Source: Prevotellaceae bacterium
GTDB taxonomy: Bacteria > Bacteroidota > Bacteroidia > Bacteroidales > UBA932
Assembly: GCA_031266015.1 (NCBI GenBank)
Contig: JAISBU010000070.1
Location: 1 to 51,330, forward strand
Length of the DNA stretch: 51,330 bases
Direction of reading: 5' to 3'
Every line of letters begins with the position of its first letter. The stretch's first letter is position 1. The notes beneath the pieces are model-generated. The model worked only from the letters and a program-made list of their open reading frames with translations. It made no database searches and was not told the DNA's origin. This document shows, in pieces, positions 18,679 through 30,913 of this stretch. The position numbers and the translations under genes were made by a program.

Positions 18679-19125
18679 ATGCTAGAACAAACCATAAATG
18701 GCGACATCAAGGCAGCCATGCTGGCCAAAGAGAGCGCCAGGCTGGAGGCCTTACGTGCAGTAAAAGCAGCCATACTGCTGGCAAAAACAGCTGAAGGCGC
18801 CAACGGCGAAATTTCTGCCGATGCGGAAATGAAGCTGCTTCAAAAGCTGGTAAAGCAGCGCCGAGAGTCCGCGGCCATTTACAGCCAAAACAACCGTCCG
18901 GAGTTGGCAGAGAAAGAAAATGCCGAGGCCGGCTACATTGAAACTTACCTGCCCAAGCAAATGAGCGAGGAGGAAATTACCGTAGAGGTAAAGAAAATCA
19001 TTGCTCAGGTGGGCGCCACCTCTGCCAAAGAAATGGGGAAGGTAATGGGAATGGCTTCAAAGTTGCTGGCTGGAAAGGCCGATGGCAAAACGATTGCCGA
19101 ACTTGTAAAGAAGCTGCTGGCCTAA
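18679..19125 (+). CDS. yqeY: GatB/YqeY domain protein
   Basis: This 148-residue protein matches the YqeY/Aim41 family, which shares its fold with the C-terminal tRNA-interacting domain of the GatB amidotransferase subunit. It is soluble and helical, with the family block ESARLEALRAVKAAI near the N-terminus, VKQRRESAAIY and YLPKQMSEEEI in the middle, and MGKVMGMASK towards the end. A yqeY gene directly after ftsZ is a common Bacteroidota arrangement. The exact role is unknown. It is the last gene of the dcw run; an inverted repeat lies about 58 bases after the stop. Confidence 0.92.
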   Translation: MLEQTINGDIKAAMLAKESARLEALRAVKAAILLAKTAEGANGEISADAEMKLLQKLVKQRRESAAIYSQNNRPELAEKENAEAGYIETYLPKQMSEEEITVEVKKIIAQVGATSAKEMGKVMGMASKLLAGKADGKTIAELVKKLLA

Positions 19126-19182
19126 AAACACCGCAGCTAAGCAGCATCCCAGCCGTCTCTTTCTCAGCATTCTTAGGCATAA

Positions 19183-19214
19183 TTATCGTTTTGCTGACAT
19201 CAGCAAAACGATAA
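19183..19214 (+). terminator. Probable terminator of the dcw operon
   Basis: Fifteen-base perfect arms (19183-19197 and 19200-19214) are separated by two bases and followed by AGGGACTTTTT. The stem is strong, but the U-run starts a few bases late, so intrinsic termination is likely but not certain. It lies 58 bases after the yqeY stop. Confidence 0.6.
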
Positions 19215-19378
19215 GGGACTTTTTGCCCTGCATTTTGGCAGGATTCCTTAACTTTATCAACCATTTTGGGGAAATTTTCTCATTTGGAATACCCTAATAA
19301 CTTCTGCAACGGCGTTTTCAAACCGTGCAAATAGCGCGTTTATTTCTGCTGACTTCATGCTGTTATTTTTATTGATTT

Positions 19379-19579
19379 TTATTCGAGGTAGAATTTATCA
19401 TCCTGCCATTTTTCAGGATTATGAATAATGTAATTGGAAATATTTTGATGAGCTTGTTCGTTTTGAATGATGTGTTCGTAGTAATTGCGTTGCCATAAAA
19501 ATGCAAAATCCAATCGATGCGCGTGTTTCGATACGGCAGATTTGTATGAACCGATAACGGATGATGCGGTGTTTTTTCC
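19379..19579 (-). pseudogene. Remnant of REP-associated (Y1/IS200-like) transposase
   Basis: Read on the minus strand, this stretch gives 66 codons ending in TAA. They include GSYKSAVSKH, FAFLWQRNYYEHII and ISNYIIHNPEKWQDD, the C-terminal signature of REP-associated tyrosine transposases (TnpA_REP/IS200-like). An in-frame TAG at 19580-19582 stops any longer reading, and the N-terminal half with the HUH motif is absent, so this is a 5'-truncated fragment. It is too short to be active. Such enzymes are linked to palindromic REP units, and several REP-like hairpins occur elsewhere in this window (11293-11333, 50329-50354). Confidence 0.85.
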
Positions 19580-19677
19580 CTAATTTTGAAATCGTGATTG
19601 TATGGATTGTTCCGGCCGCTTCGCTTTGCTCACAATGATTTGATTATGAGGAGTTTACTTCGCTTTTAATAAATGCA

Positions 19678-19710
19678 AAGCGCCCCTGCAAGAATTCTTG
19701 CAGGGCGCTT
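19678..19710 (-). terminator. Intrinsic terminator of nifJ
   Basis: A near-perfect hairpin with arms AAGCGCCCCTGCAAGAA and its complement (one bulged base) lies 24 bases past the nifJ stop. On the minus strand it is followed by the T-rich GCTTTGCATTT. Confidence 0.75.
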
Positions 19711-19734
19711 CCTAGTAAATAAGTAGGTAGAATA

Positions 19735-23274
<3,540 letters not shown>

Positions 23275-23321
23275 TTTGTTGATAGTTAGTATTAGGTATA
23301 TTCGTTGTTCAAATTGTTTTA

Positions 23322-23352
23322 CAAAAATAGCTCTTTTTATTGATTTTGCAAT
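23322..23352 (-). promoter_or_regulatory. nifJ promoter (Bacteroidota type)
   Basis: On the minus strand ATTG (plus 23349-23352) and TATTTTTG (plus 23322-23329) are separated by 19 bases, matching the Bacteroidota -33 TTTG / -7 TAnnTTTG pattern. The predicted leader before the nifJ ATG is about 40 bases. Confidence 0.75.
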
Positions 23353-23453
23353 AGCAGGCGCATCGGCTGGCTATCCATTTTCCACTCAAAAAAATACCTA
23401 ATTCATGGTATTGCCGGGTGCGGTTACAGATGTTACTTTTACACCCTGTAAAA

Positions 23454-26400
23454 ATGAACTTTATGCAGTTGTTTACCGGACAACGTTATATTTTTCTTGT
23501 GCTGTTTTGCCTGTGGGGGGGGGTCGGCCGGGCGGAATCGCCGGATGCCGGCGGGCATTGGAGCGTTCCGGGAACGGTGGTGGACGCCAAAACCAAAAAG
23601 CCGGTGGCGTATGCTTCGGTGCTGTGGGGCGGCGGCGAACGCTGGACGGCCACCGATGAATCAGGGAAATTCCTCTTGAAGAATATCCCGGCGGGCGAGG
23701 CGACGCTTATGGTAACCTGCCTGGGCTATGCAAAGCGGACTATAAAAGCGCAGGTCAATGCCGGTATGCCGGCGCTGACGGTTGAATTACCGGAAGACAA
23801 CCTGCTATTGGACGAGGTGATTATTTCTGCCCGCGCCGGCGGAGACGAAGCCTCGTCATCGTATGTGATTGACCGCACCAGCCTTGAGCACCTGCAAATG
23901 CTGGACGTTGGTGACGCCATGAGCTTGTTGCCCGGCGGACAAACCAACCAGAATATACACTTGGCCACGAGCGCGGCGCAATACCTCGCTGTACGCGGCG
24001 CGAGCAGCGAAGACGGAAACCCCACCTTCGGCACGGCGGTGGAAGTGGACGGGGTGCGGCTTTCGAGCAATGCCGCCTTCAATACATCCACTGCCTCCCG
24101 CATCTACGGCGTGGATACGCGCACTGTTGCAACCACGAACGTAGGCTCGGTGGAAGTACTAACCGGCATACCGTCGGTGCAGTATGGCGACCTTTCGAAC
24201 GGAATAGTCAAGATCAATACGGTCAGGGGAAAGTCGCCGTTGCATGTGGAAGCCTCCACCCGGCCGCATACCAAACAGGCGGCGTTGCGCAAGGGATTTG
24301 CGCTGGGGCGCGAAGCGGGCGTGCTCAATGCCGCACTGGAATACACCAAGTCGGTGTCCGACCTGACATCGCCCTACACTTCTTATAGCCGCAACAATAT
24401 TTCGCTGCGCTATTCCAATATCTTCAACAAGCAGAGCGGGCAGCCCCTGATGCTGGAAACAGGCATTACCGGAACGCTGGGCGGCTATCATTCCAAAGGC
24501 GACCCCGATGCATTTGTTGATACCTATACTAAGGAACGGGGCAATACGCTTCGCGGAAATGTGCATCTCTCGTGGCTGTCCGGACTATCGTGGTTGACCA
24601 ACCTCGAAGGGCAGCTGGCCGTGAGCTATGCGGATAATTTACAGGAAAAGCGCACCAACAAGTCGAGTTCGGCAGCTATTGCCGCCGTACACGGGCAGGA
24701 AGAAGGCTATTTTGTAGCTACGCGCTACGACGATAATCCGGCAGCGGCCATAGTGCTTATTCCGCCCGGCTATTGGTACTACACGGAATTTATCGACAGT
24801 AAGCCCCTCAGCCTTTCCGCCAACCTGAAAGGAAGCTGGGTGCGGTCCTTCGGGCGGCTACGGAATAGTGTGCTGGCGGGCGCAGACTTTACCACCACCG
24901 GCAATCTCGGGCGCGGCGTCTACTACGGCGACCTGCGCTATGCGCCCACCGGCTGGCGGCCGTACCGTTTTGACGAAGTGCCGTTTATGCACAACCTTGC
25001 GTGGTATGTCGAAGACAAAATACAGCTGCCCATCGGCGCAACCCACTTGCAATTCACCGCTGGCATTCGTTCGGACAGGACCTTGGTGAAGGCTTCGCAT
25101 TATGGCTCGGTGAGCAGCCTCTCGCCGCGTTTCAACGCCCGCTACACGCTAGTGGAACAGCCGGAGAAAACGCTCCGGCGGCTTACGCTCACTGTTGGCT
25201 ATGGCAAGGCGGTAAAGCTGCCTTCGTTTGAGGTGCTGTATCCGCGTCCGACCTATGCCGACCGCCTGGCCTTTGCGCCCGGCTCAATGGCCGATGGCAT
25301 CACCTTCTACGCCTATCACATCACGCCCCATACGCCGGACTACGACCCCAACCTGCGCTGGCAGTACAGCCGACAGAGGGAGGTGGGCGTGGAGGCGAGG
25401 ATACGGCAGGTGTTTCTCTCGCTGACCTTCTTCCACCACCAGACCGTAGACCCGTACAGGTACGTCAATGAATACACGCCGTTTGCGTATAAACTCACGG
25501 GGCAGGAAGCCCTTGAACAGAGCGCCATTCCCTCTGTTGACCGGATATATGCTATCGACCGGGAAACAGGCATCGTAACCGTTACCGACAAAACAGGGAT
25601 GCATGCGTCCGAAACCCTTGCCTGCCGCGAGCTGCGGACGTTCAAATCAAGCCAAACCTTTACCAACGGCACATCTTTCGTGCGGCGCGGCGTAGAGGGG
25701 GTGGCAGACTTCGGAAAAATCTCCTATCTGCAAACATCGGTGCGCCTCGACGGCAGCTACTACCACTACCGCAGCACCGACGAAACCCTTGTGCCCAGCT
25801 CGCCCACCTCGCAGTACATGGCCAATGGCAACCCCTATAAGTATGTGGGCTACTACGTGGGCGCTGCCGCCTCAAGCAACGGCTACGAAACCAAAAAGCT
25901 GAACGCCAACCTCACGCTGACTACGCACATTCCCGCCATCCGGATTATCATCTCGCTGCGGCTGGAAACCACGCTGCACAACTACCGGCAAAACCTGAGC
26001 GAATACAGCCAGGAAGAGCGCGGCTTTGCGGTGGCCAATCGCAGCGACGATTTCCCTGCTGCCGACCCGTCGCGCTACAACAGCAACCGCTACGTGGTCG
26101 TCTGGCCCCTGTACTATACCAGCTACGACGATATGGAAACCAAAATACCCTTTGCCGAAAAGTTCACCTGGGCCAGTGCGCACAAGGAGCAGGACCCCGC
26201 CGCAAAAGCGCTCTACAACGAGCTGGCCAAGCTCATAGAGCGCACCAACACCGACTACTACTTCAACGCTGACAAAATATCGAGCTACTACGCCATCAAC
26301 CTGAGTGTGACCAAGGAGCTCGGCGACCTGGCCTCGCTCTCGTTCAGCGCCACCAACTTTACCAACAACGCGCAGCAGGTAACGTCGAGCGCAAGAAATG

Positions 26401-26474
26401 CCCAGTTGTCGCTCTACGGCTCATCGTATATCCCCAAATTTTACTACAGCCTGTCGTTAAAAATCAAGCTGTGA
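23454..26474 (+). CDS. TonB-dependent outer membrane receptor
   Basis: This is a large outer membrane beta-barrel receptor that would import a substrate using TonB energy. I place the start at the ATG at 23454 (1006 residues), giving the signal peptide MNFMQLFTGQRYIFLVLFCL; a GTG 36 bases upstream is possible but spoils it. Next come a CarboxypepD_reg-like domain (about 35-105: VVDAKTKKPVAYASV, GKFLLKNIPAGE), a plug (about 115-250: LDEVIISAR, YLAVRGASSEDGNP, LTGIPSVQYGDLSNGIV), and a barrel to the C-terminus (SLSLKIKL). No SusD partner follows; DUF4876 and DUF6850 proteins do, so glycan import is less likely than metal, haem or small-molecule uptake (inference). A run of nine G sits at the end of the signal peptide (23515-23523). 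Base composition is clearly GC-richer than that of the dcw genes. Confidence 0.92.
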   Translation: MNFMQLFTGQRYIFLVLFCLWGGVGRAESPDAGGHWSVPGTVVDAKTKKPVAYASVLWGGGERWTATDESGKFLLKNIPAGEATLMVTCLGYAKRTIKAQVNAGMPALTVELPEDNLLLDEVIISARAGGDEASSSYVIDRTSLEHLQMLDVGDAMSLLPGGQTNQNIHLATSAAQYLAVRGASSEDGNPTFGTAVEVDGVRLSSNAAFNTSTASRIYGVDTRTVATTNVGSVEVLTGIPSVQYGDLSNGIVKINTVRGKSPLHVEASTRPHTKQAALRKGFALGREAGVLNAALEYTKSVSDLTSPYTSYSRNNISLRYSNIFNKQSGQPLMLETGITGTLGGYHSKGDPDAFVDTYTKERGNTLRGNVHLSWLSGLSWLTNLEGQLAVSYADNLQEKRTNKSSSAAIAAVHGQEEGYFVATRYDDNPAAAIVLIPPGYWYYTEFIDSKPLSLSANLKGSWVRSFGRLRNSVLAGADFTTTGNLGRGVYYGDLRYAPTGWRPYRFDEVPFMHNLAWYVEDKIQLPIGATHLQFTAGIRSDRTLVKASHYGSVSSLSPRFNARYTLVEQPEKTLRRLTLTVGYGKAVKLPSFEVLYPRPTYADRLAFAPGSMADGITFYAYHITPHTPDYDPNLRWQYSRQREVGVEARIRQVFLSLTFFHHQTVDPYRYVNEYTPFAYKLTGQEALEQSAIPSVDRIYAIDRETGIVTVTDKTGMHASETLACRELRTFKSSQTFTNGTSFVRRGVEGVADFGKISYLQTSVRLDGSYYHYRSTDETLVPSSPTSQYMANGNPYKYVGYYVGAAASSNGYETKKLNANLTLTTHIPAIRIIISLRLETTLHNYRQNLSEYSQEERGFAVANRSDDFPAADPSRYNSNRYVVVWPLYYTSYDDMETKIPFAEKFTWASAHKEQDPAAKALYNELAKLIERTNTDYYFNADKISSYYAINLSVTKELGDLASLSFSATNFTNNAQQVTSSARNAQLSLYGSSYIPKFYYSLSLKIKL
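23515..23523 (+). repeat. G9 tract inside the receptor gene
   Basis: Nine consecutive G encode the WGGV part at the end of the signal peptide. A gain or loss of one base would shift frame about 20 codons into the gene. G-runs of this length are typical contingency loci in some bacteria, but here a sequencing error is also possible; the frame as given is open. Confidence 0.7.
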
Positions 26475-26504
26475 GCTACACTAACAGGTTAAAAAATTAA
26501 AACT

Positions 26505-26765
26505 ATGGCGCTAGATTTTAAGCTAAAAGACGTGATGCACCGCATCACCGCAAAATTCTTCCCGGCCTACCTGCCCGAAGCAAAAAACCGTACAACATCC
26601 GTACGCAGGCATCGGCAAGTGGTGTGGACACCTCCTGAAAAACGCTCGCGAGATAAAGACGGATTTTACCGTTACCGTGCAATGATCTTAGGTAGCCGGC
26701 GGGTTAGCCTTTCATTGGATAACTACTTAAAATTCAGTATTTTAGTTATGAATCATCAATTATGA
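26505..26765 (+). CDS. Small hypothetical ORF, uncertain
   Basis: I do not recognise this 86-residue ORF. It fills the 330-base gap between the receptor and the DUF4876 gene. The first part (FKLKDVMHRITAKFFPAYL) looks protein-like and amphipathic; the middle is basic and arginine-rich. The last 15 codons run into AT-rich TATGAATCATCAATTATGAAT repeat DNA found in other spacers of the window, which suggests that the ORF may be fortuitous or degraded at its 3' end. No signal peptide, helix hairpin or known motif is visible. Confidence 0.3.
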   Translation: MALDFKLKDVMHRITAKFFPAYLPEAKNRTTSVRRHRQVVWTPPEKRSRDKDGFYRYRAMILGSRRVSLSLDNYLKFSILVMNHQL

Positions 26766-26804
26766 ATTATCAATATATTAATTATCAACTAACCATTAAC
26801 CATT

Positions 26805-28217
26805 ATGAAAACAACATTTTTTAGAAACATTGTAGAGGCGTGGCGTGCCGCGCTTTTTGTGGGAGGATGCGCTTTTCTTCTCGCCCTGGCGATGACGGCC
26901 TGCGAACAGGACGATGACCTGAAGCCTGTGAAAACGTATGACGTAACCCTTCAGCTGGGCTACCCAGCCGGATTTGCGCCGGTGGCGGGCGTGCCGGTTA
27001 CGCTGAAGAACACCATTACCGGTGTGGTAGATTCAAAAAGCGCCGATGCCGATGGCCTGGTTACGTTTACGGTTATTGCCGGCCTTTACGAGGCTACGGC
27101 GTCGGAGGAGCGCTCCGACACGCTGTACCGCTACCTGCTCAACGGCGCCAACAGCCATATTGAGGTTACCGATGCGGGAACAAACAGCGCTCCTGTGCCG
27201 CTTACCCTCACGCTTCAGGCAGTGCCCAAGCCGGCAGAGGGCGACGTGTCGCCCCACGGCAAGCTCATCATCAAGGAGCTGTACATTGGCGGATGCCAGA
27301 AGAACGACGGCAGCGGCGCGTTCATAATGGATCCGTACATCGTTATCTATAACAACTCCACGCAGCCGGCTACCATTAACAACTTGGCGGTGGGCGGCCT
27401 GTTCCCAAGCAATGCGCATGGATCCAACTACTTTTATAGCAACGGGCAGCTGACGTACGCCAATGAGGGCTGGCTGCCTGCCCATTTCGGCGTGTGGCAA
27501 ATCCACCAAAACGACACCCTGCTGCCGGGCGAGCAAATCGTGGTGGCCATCAATGGGGCTATTGACCATACGGTAATCTACAGCAACTCTGTGAACCTCG
27601 CCAATGCCGACTACTACGTGTGCTATGACGTTGAAAAATGGAATAATGCGAACTACTATCCTGCGCCTTCGGAGCTTATCCCGACGTCGCACTACCTGAC
27701 TGCCTACAAATTTCCCGGCGCTACCGGCAATGCGTGGATACTTAGCGCCATTGACCCTGCCGCTATCATTTTTACGCCAGGCGATGGCGTTACCCTGAGC
27801 GAGTTTGCCAATGTGCCGGAGAACTTGGTCTATCACAGTGCAAATGGCGCTGCCAACTCTCAGGTTGGCTTGAAAGTCCCAACGGAGTGGGTGCTTGACG
27901 GCATAGAAGTATATCAGGCCGGAAATGCCAACAACCAGAAGCGGCTAACGCCAAGCGTAGATGTAGGCTATATTGAGTTCACCAATAATCGTGGGCACAC
28001 GCTCTACCGCAATGTAGACAGGGCGGCCACAGAAGCCATTATTGCGAATGCCGGCAAGCTGGTGTACAGCTACAGCCTGGGCGTTGATGGCAGCACCGAC
28101 CCGAGCGGCATTGACGCGGAGGCCTCTATCCGGAACGGCGCACACATTATATATAAGGAGACGAATAATACGACGAACGATTTCCACCAGCGCAGCCGTG
28201 CTTCGTTGAGGAACTAA
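26805..28217 (+). CDS. DUF4876 family lipoprotein
   Basis: This is a secreted lipoprotein of 470 residues. The N-terminus has a basic start, a hydrophobic stretch and a lipobox MTAC with C33. The residues after the cysteine (EQDDD) are acidic, as in the surface-export signal described for Bacteroidota lipoproteins, so exposure on the cell surface is likely. A transthyretin/Ig-like repeat follows (about 42-145: YDVTLQLGYPAG, VPVTLKNT, LVTFTVIAGLYEAT), then a DUF4876 body (about 155-450: GKLIIKELYIGGC, DPYIVIYNNS, GEQIVVAINGAIDH). In other Bacteroidales, DUF4876 genes are found next to TonB-dependent receptors. The job is unknown; it could be a surface lid or binding protein for the receptor (inference). 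It is 14 bases from the next gene. Confidence 0.85.
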   Translation: MKTTFFRNIVEAWRAALFVGGCAFLLALAMTACEQDDDLKPVKTYDVTLQLGYPAGFAPVAGVPVTLKNTITGVVDSKSADADGLVTFTVIAGLYEATASEERSDTLYRYLLNGANSHIEVTDAGTNSAPVPLTLTLQAVPKPAEGDVSPHGKLIIKELYIGGCQKNDGSGAFIMDPYIVIYNNSTQPATINNLAVGGLFPSNAHGSNYFYSNGQLTYANEGWLPAHFGVWQIHQNDTLLPGEQIVVAINGAIDHTVIYSNSVNLANADYYVCYDVEKWNNANYYPAPSELIPTSHYLTAYKFPGATGNAWILSAIDPAAIIFTPGDGVTLSEFANVPENLVYHSANGAANSQVGLKVPTEWVLDGIEVYQAGNANNQKRLTPSVDVGYIEFTNNRGHTLYRNVDRAATEAIIANAGKLVYSYSLGVDGSTDPSGIDAEASIRNGAHIIYKETNNTTNDFHQRSRASLRN

Positions 28218-28231
28218 GGGAGCTATGGGCT

Positions 28232-29869
28232 ATGAATGTGGGAAACGAGATGACCTTTGGCGGTGCGCGCTGTTTGCTCCTGCTTGTTGCGGTGGGCTGC
28301 GGGCTATGCTGTGCGGCGACGGCGCTGCCGCCGCCGCACGTAGGCGACATGGGCTACCTGTCGCGGTCAGAGGCGTGGCTGGGCAGCGAGAACGCCGCCG
28401 GGCTGCAATCCCTGCCCGACAGCCTGCGCCTGTCTACCGTGGAGGCCTACCTGCACAAGGGCAACGGCACATTTGTGAACTACCATGAGTCGGACAACAG
28501 CACGGAAGCCGGCGCGGTAACCGAGTCGTACTACCGGCTAAACCCGCGTGTAGTGTTTTACGGCAAGGTGCATTACGGTTATTTCACCGGGCGCAATATG
28601 GGCGGTTCGGCGTGGATTGACCCCTACGATACGCCATTCGATTTGGTGGAAACGGTCGATACCACGCGCGGCGTAAAGAACCTTGAACGCTACCGGCTGG
28701 CGGGCGCATTGAGCGTAAACGTGTGGCAAGGCCTGTCGCTGGGCGGGCGCATCGACTATCAGGCCGCCAACTACGCCAAAACGCGCGACCTGCGGCATAC
28801 CAACAAGTATTCCGACCTCGCGTTTAGCGTGGGGGCGCGTTATGCATTCGGGAGTATTGCCGAAGCGGGGCTGAACTATTTTTACCGCTACAGCGCGGAG
28901 GACATTGTTTTTGAAACCTACGGCACCACCGACCGGCAGTATACGTCGCTCGTCAGCTTCGGCGGCTTCTTCGGGCGGACGGAGCGCTATGACAACGTCG
29001 GCACGGGCTACACCATTGACGCCAATCCGCTATTCAACGCCTGGCAAGGGGCGGCCGCGCAGGCTGCGCTGCGCCTGACGGCGCACTGGAAGCTGTTTGT
29101 GGAGGCATCCGGCAAATGGCGCAGCGGCTACTTTGGGAAACGCGGCACCACCTCTACGGTATTTACCGAGCATGAAGGCGATGATTATGCGCTTAGCGGT
29201 ACGCTGTCGTACCGCCGCAATGCGGCGCAGCACCTGCTCAAAGCCGCTTTCCGGCAAGTGCAGCTGAAAAATTTCGAGAACATACACCGCAAAGAAAACA
29301 CGCTGGGCGGCCGTACCGAAATAGTCTACTATGGGCAGAACATTGTGCGCGATGCCGACCGAATGCAGGCGGAGCTTACGTACTCGGGCTATTTCGGCGT
29401 GGAGGGCTATCGCCCCGTGTGGCGCGTGGAAGCCGGTGCGGAATATGCGCGGATGGCGCAAACCGTGAGCCAGTATCCTTACTATCGTCGGCAGCGGTTG
29501 TACGGCTATGCGTTTTTCCTGCACGCCGGACGGACGGCCGAATGGCAGGCGAATGAGGTGGGGCTTCTTTTGGGCGCTGCTTGCGGCAAGGGTGGAGGAG
29601 ATCCTAAAGATGACGGCCTCTACAGCCTGCCTTCCTCGACGCAGAAGCCGCCCGGAAATTTTGATAACTACCTGTATCATGAATTTGATTACCTCACCGC
29701 CCCGCGTATGGGAGGGTGTGCGGAGGCCACTTATGCCCGCCGCTTCCACCCCCGGTTGCGGGCATCGGTGTCGCTACGCTATGAGCTCACGCGTGCCTTG
29801 CAACAACCGGTAAGCTATTTGGGTAACTCATTTCATTTCGTAACTTTGTCCGTTGGAGCGACGTTTTAG
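28232..29869 (+). CDS. DUF6850-type outer membrane beta-barrel protein
   Basis: The 545-residue protein has a signal peptide (hydrophobic CLLLLVAVGCGLCCAATA, about 14-31), then a mature region of alternating aromatic strands (YYRLNPRVVFYGKVHYGYF, YKWRSGYF-like segments) ending in SFHFVTLSVGATF with a terminal phenylalanine, the usual outer-membrane barrel signal. Similarity in layout and neighbours points to the DUF6850 family, which accompanies DUF4876 lipoproteins. The first ATG (28232) is followed by NVGNEMTFGG; the internal ATG seven codons later could equally be the start. It is likely a second channel or a structural partner in the outer membrane. The function is not known. High GC is shared with the two genes before it. 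Confidence 0.75.
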   Translation: MNVGNEMTFGGARCLLLLVAVGCGLCCAATALPPPHVGDMGYLSRSEAWLGSENAAGLQSLPDSLRLSTVEAYLHKGNGTFVNYHESDNSTEAGAVTESYYRLNPRVVFYGKVHYGYFTGRNMGGSAWIDPYDTPFDLVETVDTTRGVKNLERYRLAGALSVNVWQGLSLGGRIDYQAANYAKTRDLRHTNKYSDLAFSVGARYAFGSIAEAGLNYFYRYSAEDIVFETYGTTDRQYTSLVSFGGFFGRTERYDNVGTGYTIDANPLFNAWQGAAAQAALRLTAHWKLFVEASGKWRSGYFGKRGTTSTVFTEHEGDDYALSGTLSYRRNAAQHLLKAAFRQVQLKNFENIHRKENTLGGRTEIVYYGQNIVRDADRMQAELTYSGYFGVEGYRPVWRVEAGAEYARMAQTVSQYPYYRRQRLYGYAFFLHAGRTAEWQANEVGLLLGAACGKGGGDPKDDGLYSLPSSTQKPPGNFDNYLYHEFDYLTAPRMGGCAEATYARRFHPRLRASVSLRYELTRALQQPVSYLGNSFHFVTLSVGATF

Positions 29870-30007
29870 CTATGAGCTATGAGTCGGACTTAGTAATGAA
29901 GATAATGCTGCGGATGATTTTTAGTAATGTAATGCAATTGTTGTGTATAGAATTAAATTCGGTTTCAGTTTTTCATACTACAAGTATACACTTTAACTCA
30001 TAACTCT

Positions 30008-30883
30008 ATGGCTATAATACAGTGTGAGAACATCACACACTACTACGGTAACAGACTCATTTACAAGAATATAAGCTTTGAGGTGAAGCGGGGAAAAATA
30101 CTGGGCTTGCTGGGCAAGAACGGTACCGGAAAAACGACCATTATCAACATCCTTACGGGGTATCTTAAGCCTCGTTCCGGGGTGTGTAGAATTTTGGGTG
30201 AAGAAATGGAACATCTCTCCCCGGCCGCCAAAAGCCGCATCGGGTTGCTGCTTGAGGGGCACATACAGCACAGCTACTTCAACATTGAGCAGATTGAAAA
30301 ATTTTACAGCCAGTTTTTCCCGAATTGGAAACGGGAGGCCTACTATGAGCTGCTTAAAAAGCTGCAGGTAGCTCCTACGCAAAAGATCAGCACAATGAGC
30401 TGTGGTCAACGCTCGCAAATTGCTCTCGGATTGCTGTTCGCACAGGATCCGGAGCTACTTATTCTCGACGATTTTTCTATGGGATTGGATCCCGGTTATC
30501 GTCGCTTGTTTGTAGAGTACTTGCGTGAATACACTACAGCCGAAAACAAAACCGTGTTCCTCACATCGCATATCATTCAAGATATGGAGTTGCTCATAGA
30601 TGATTGTATAGTAATGGATTACGGAAGGTTGCTGCTGCATGAGCCAACAGCTCGCATCACAAAAAACTTCAGAAGATTCCGTTTTCAAGCTACCGCCACT
30701 CCGCCTCAAACTCCGGTATTATGGAATACCGAAAAAGTTGGACATACGTGGGAAACATACTCCTTTGCTCCAGCAGAAGAAGTTCGGAGGGAGCTAACAA
30801 GTGCAGGAGGAGAGGTAAGCCGCTTTGTGGAAGAGAAGTTGTCACTGGAAGATGCATTCATTGGGCTTACCGGTAAGTATTAA
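30008..30883 (+). CDS. ABC transporter ATP-binding protein
   Basis: This is a cytoplasmic ATPase of an ABC-2-like exporter or regulator pair with the next gene. In 291 residues it has the Walker A loop GKNGTGKT (36-43), a signature MSCGQ in place of LSGGQ (about 136-140), Walker B LLILDD (about 153-158) with aspartate where the catalytic glutamate normally stands, a D-loop SMGLD, and an H-loop TSHI. A C-terminal extension of about 70 residues follows the ABC core. The Glu-to-Asp change implies slow or altered hydrolysis, or a family trait. The gene follows the outer membrane genes after a 138-base spacer, and composition returns to that of the rest of the window from here. Confidence 0.9.
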   Translation: MAIIQCENITHYYGNRLIYKNISFEVKRGKILGLLGKNGTGKTTIINILTGYLKPRSGVCRILGEEMEHLSPAAKSRIGLLLEGHIQHSYFNIEQIEKFYSQFFPNWKREAYYELLKKLQVAPTQKISTMSCGQRSQIALGLLFAQDPELLILDDFSMGLDPGYRRLFVEYLREYTTAENKTVFLTSHIIQDMELLIDDCIVMDYGRLLLHEPTARITKNFRRFRFQATATPPQTPVLWNTEKVGHTWETYSFAPAEEVRRELTSAGGEVSRFVEEKLSLEDAFIGLTGKY

Positions 30884-30913
30884 TTTAAAGAACAAACATA
30901 GCTAGCTTATAAA

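Larger units (their letters stand above)
19126..19734. other. 609-base convergent intergenic region
   Basis: This spacer lies between the converging yqeY and nifJ genes. It contains the hairpin at 19183-19214, a truncated transposase remnant at 19379-19579 and the nifJ terminator at 19678-19710. No intact gene or tRNA is recognised. Confidence 0.75.

Noticed and set aside
19379-19579. Active IS200/REP transposase
   Set aside because: Only the C-terminal 66 codons remain and a stop precedes them; the catalytic HUH half is missing.
23418-23453. GTG start of the TonB-dependent receptor
   Set aside because: Starting at the ATG at 23454 gives a cleaner signal peptide; the GTG adds a leucine-rich leader of twelve residues without a family match.
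23454-29869. SusC/SusD polysaccharide utilisation locus
   Set aside because: There is no SusD-like lipoprotein and no glycoside hydrolase; the neighbours are DUF4876 and DUF6850 proteins and an ABC pair.
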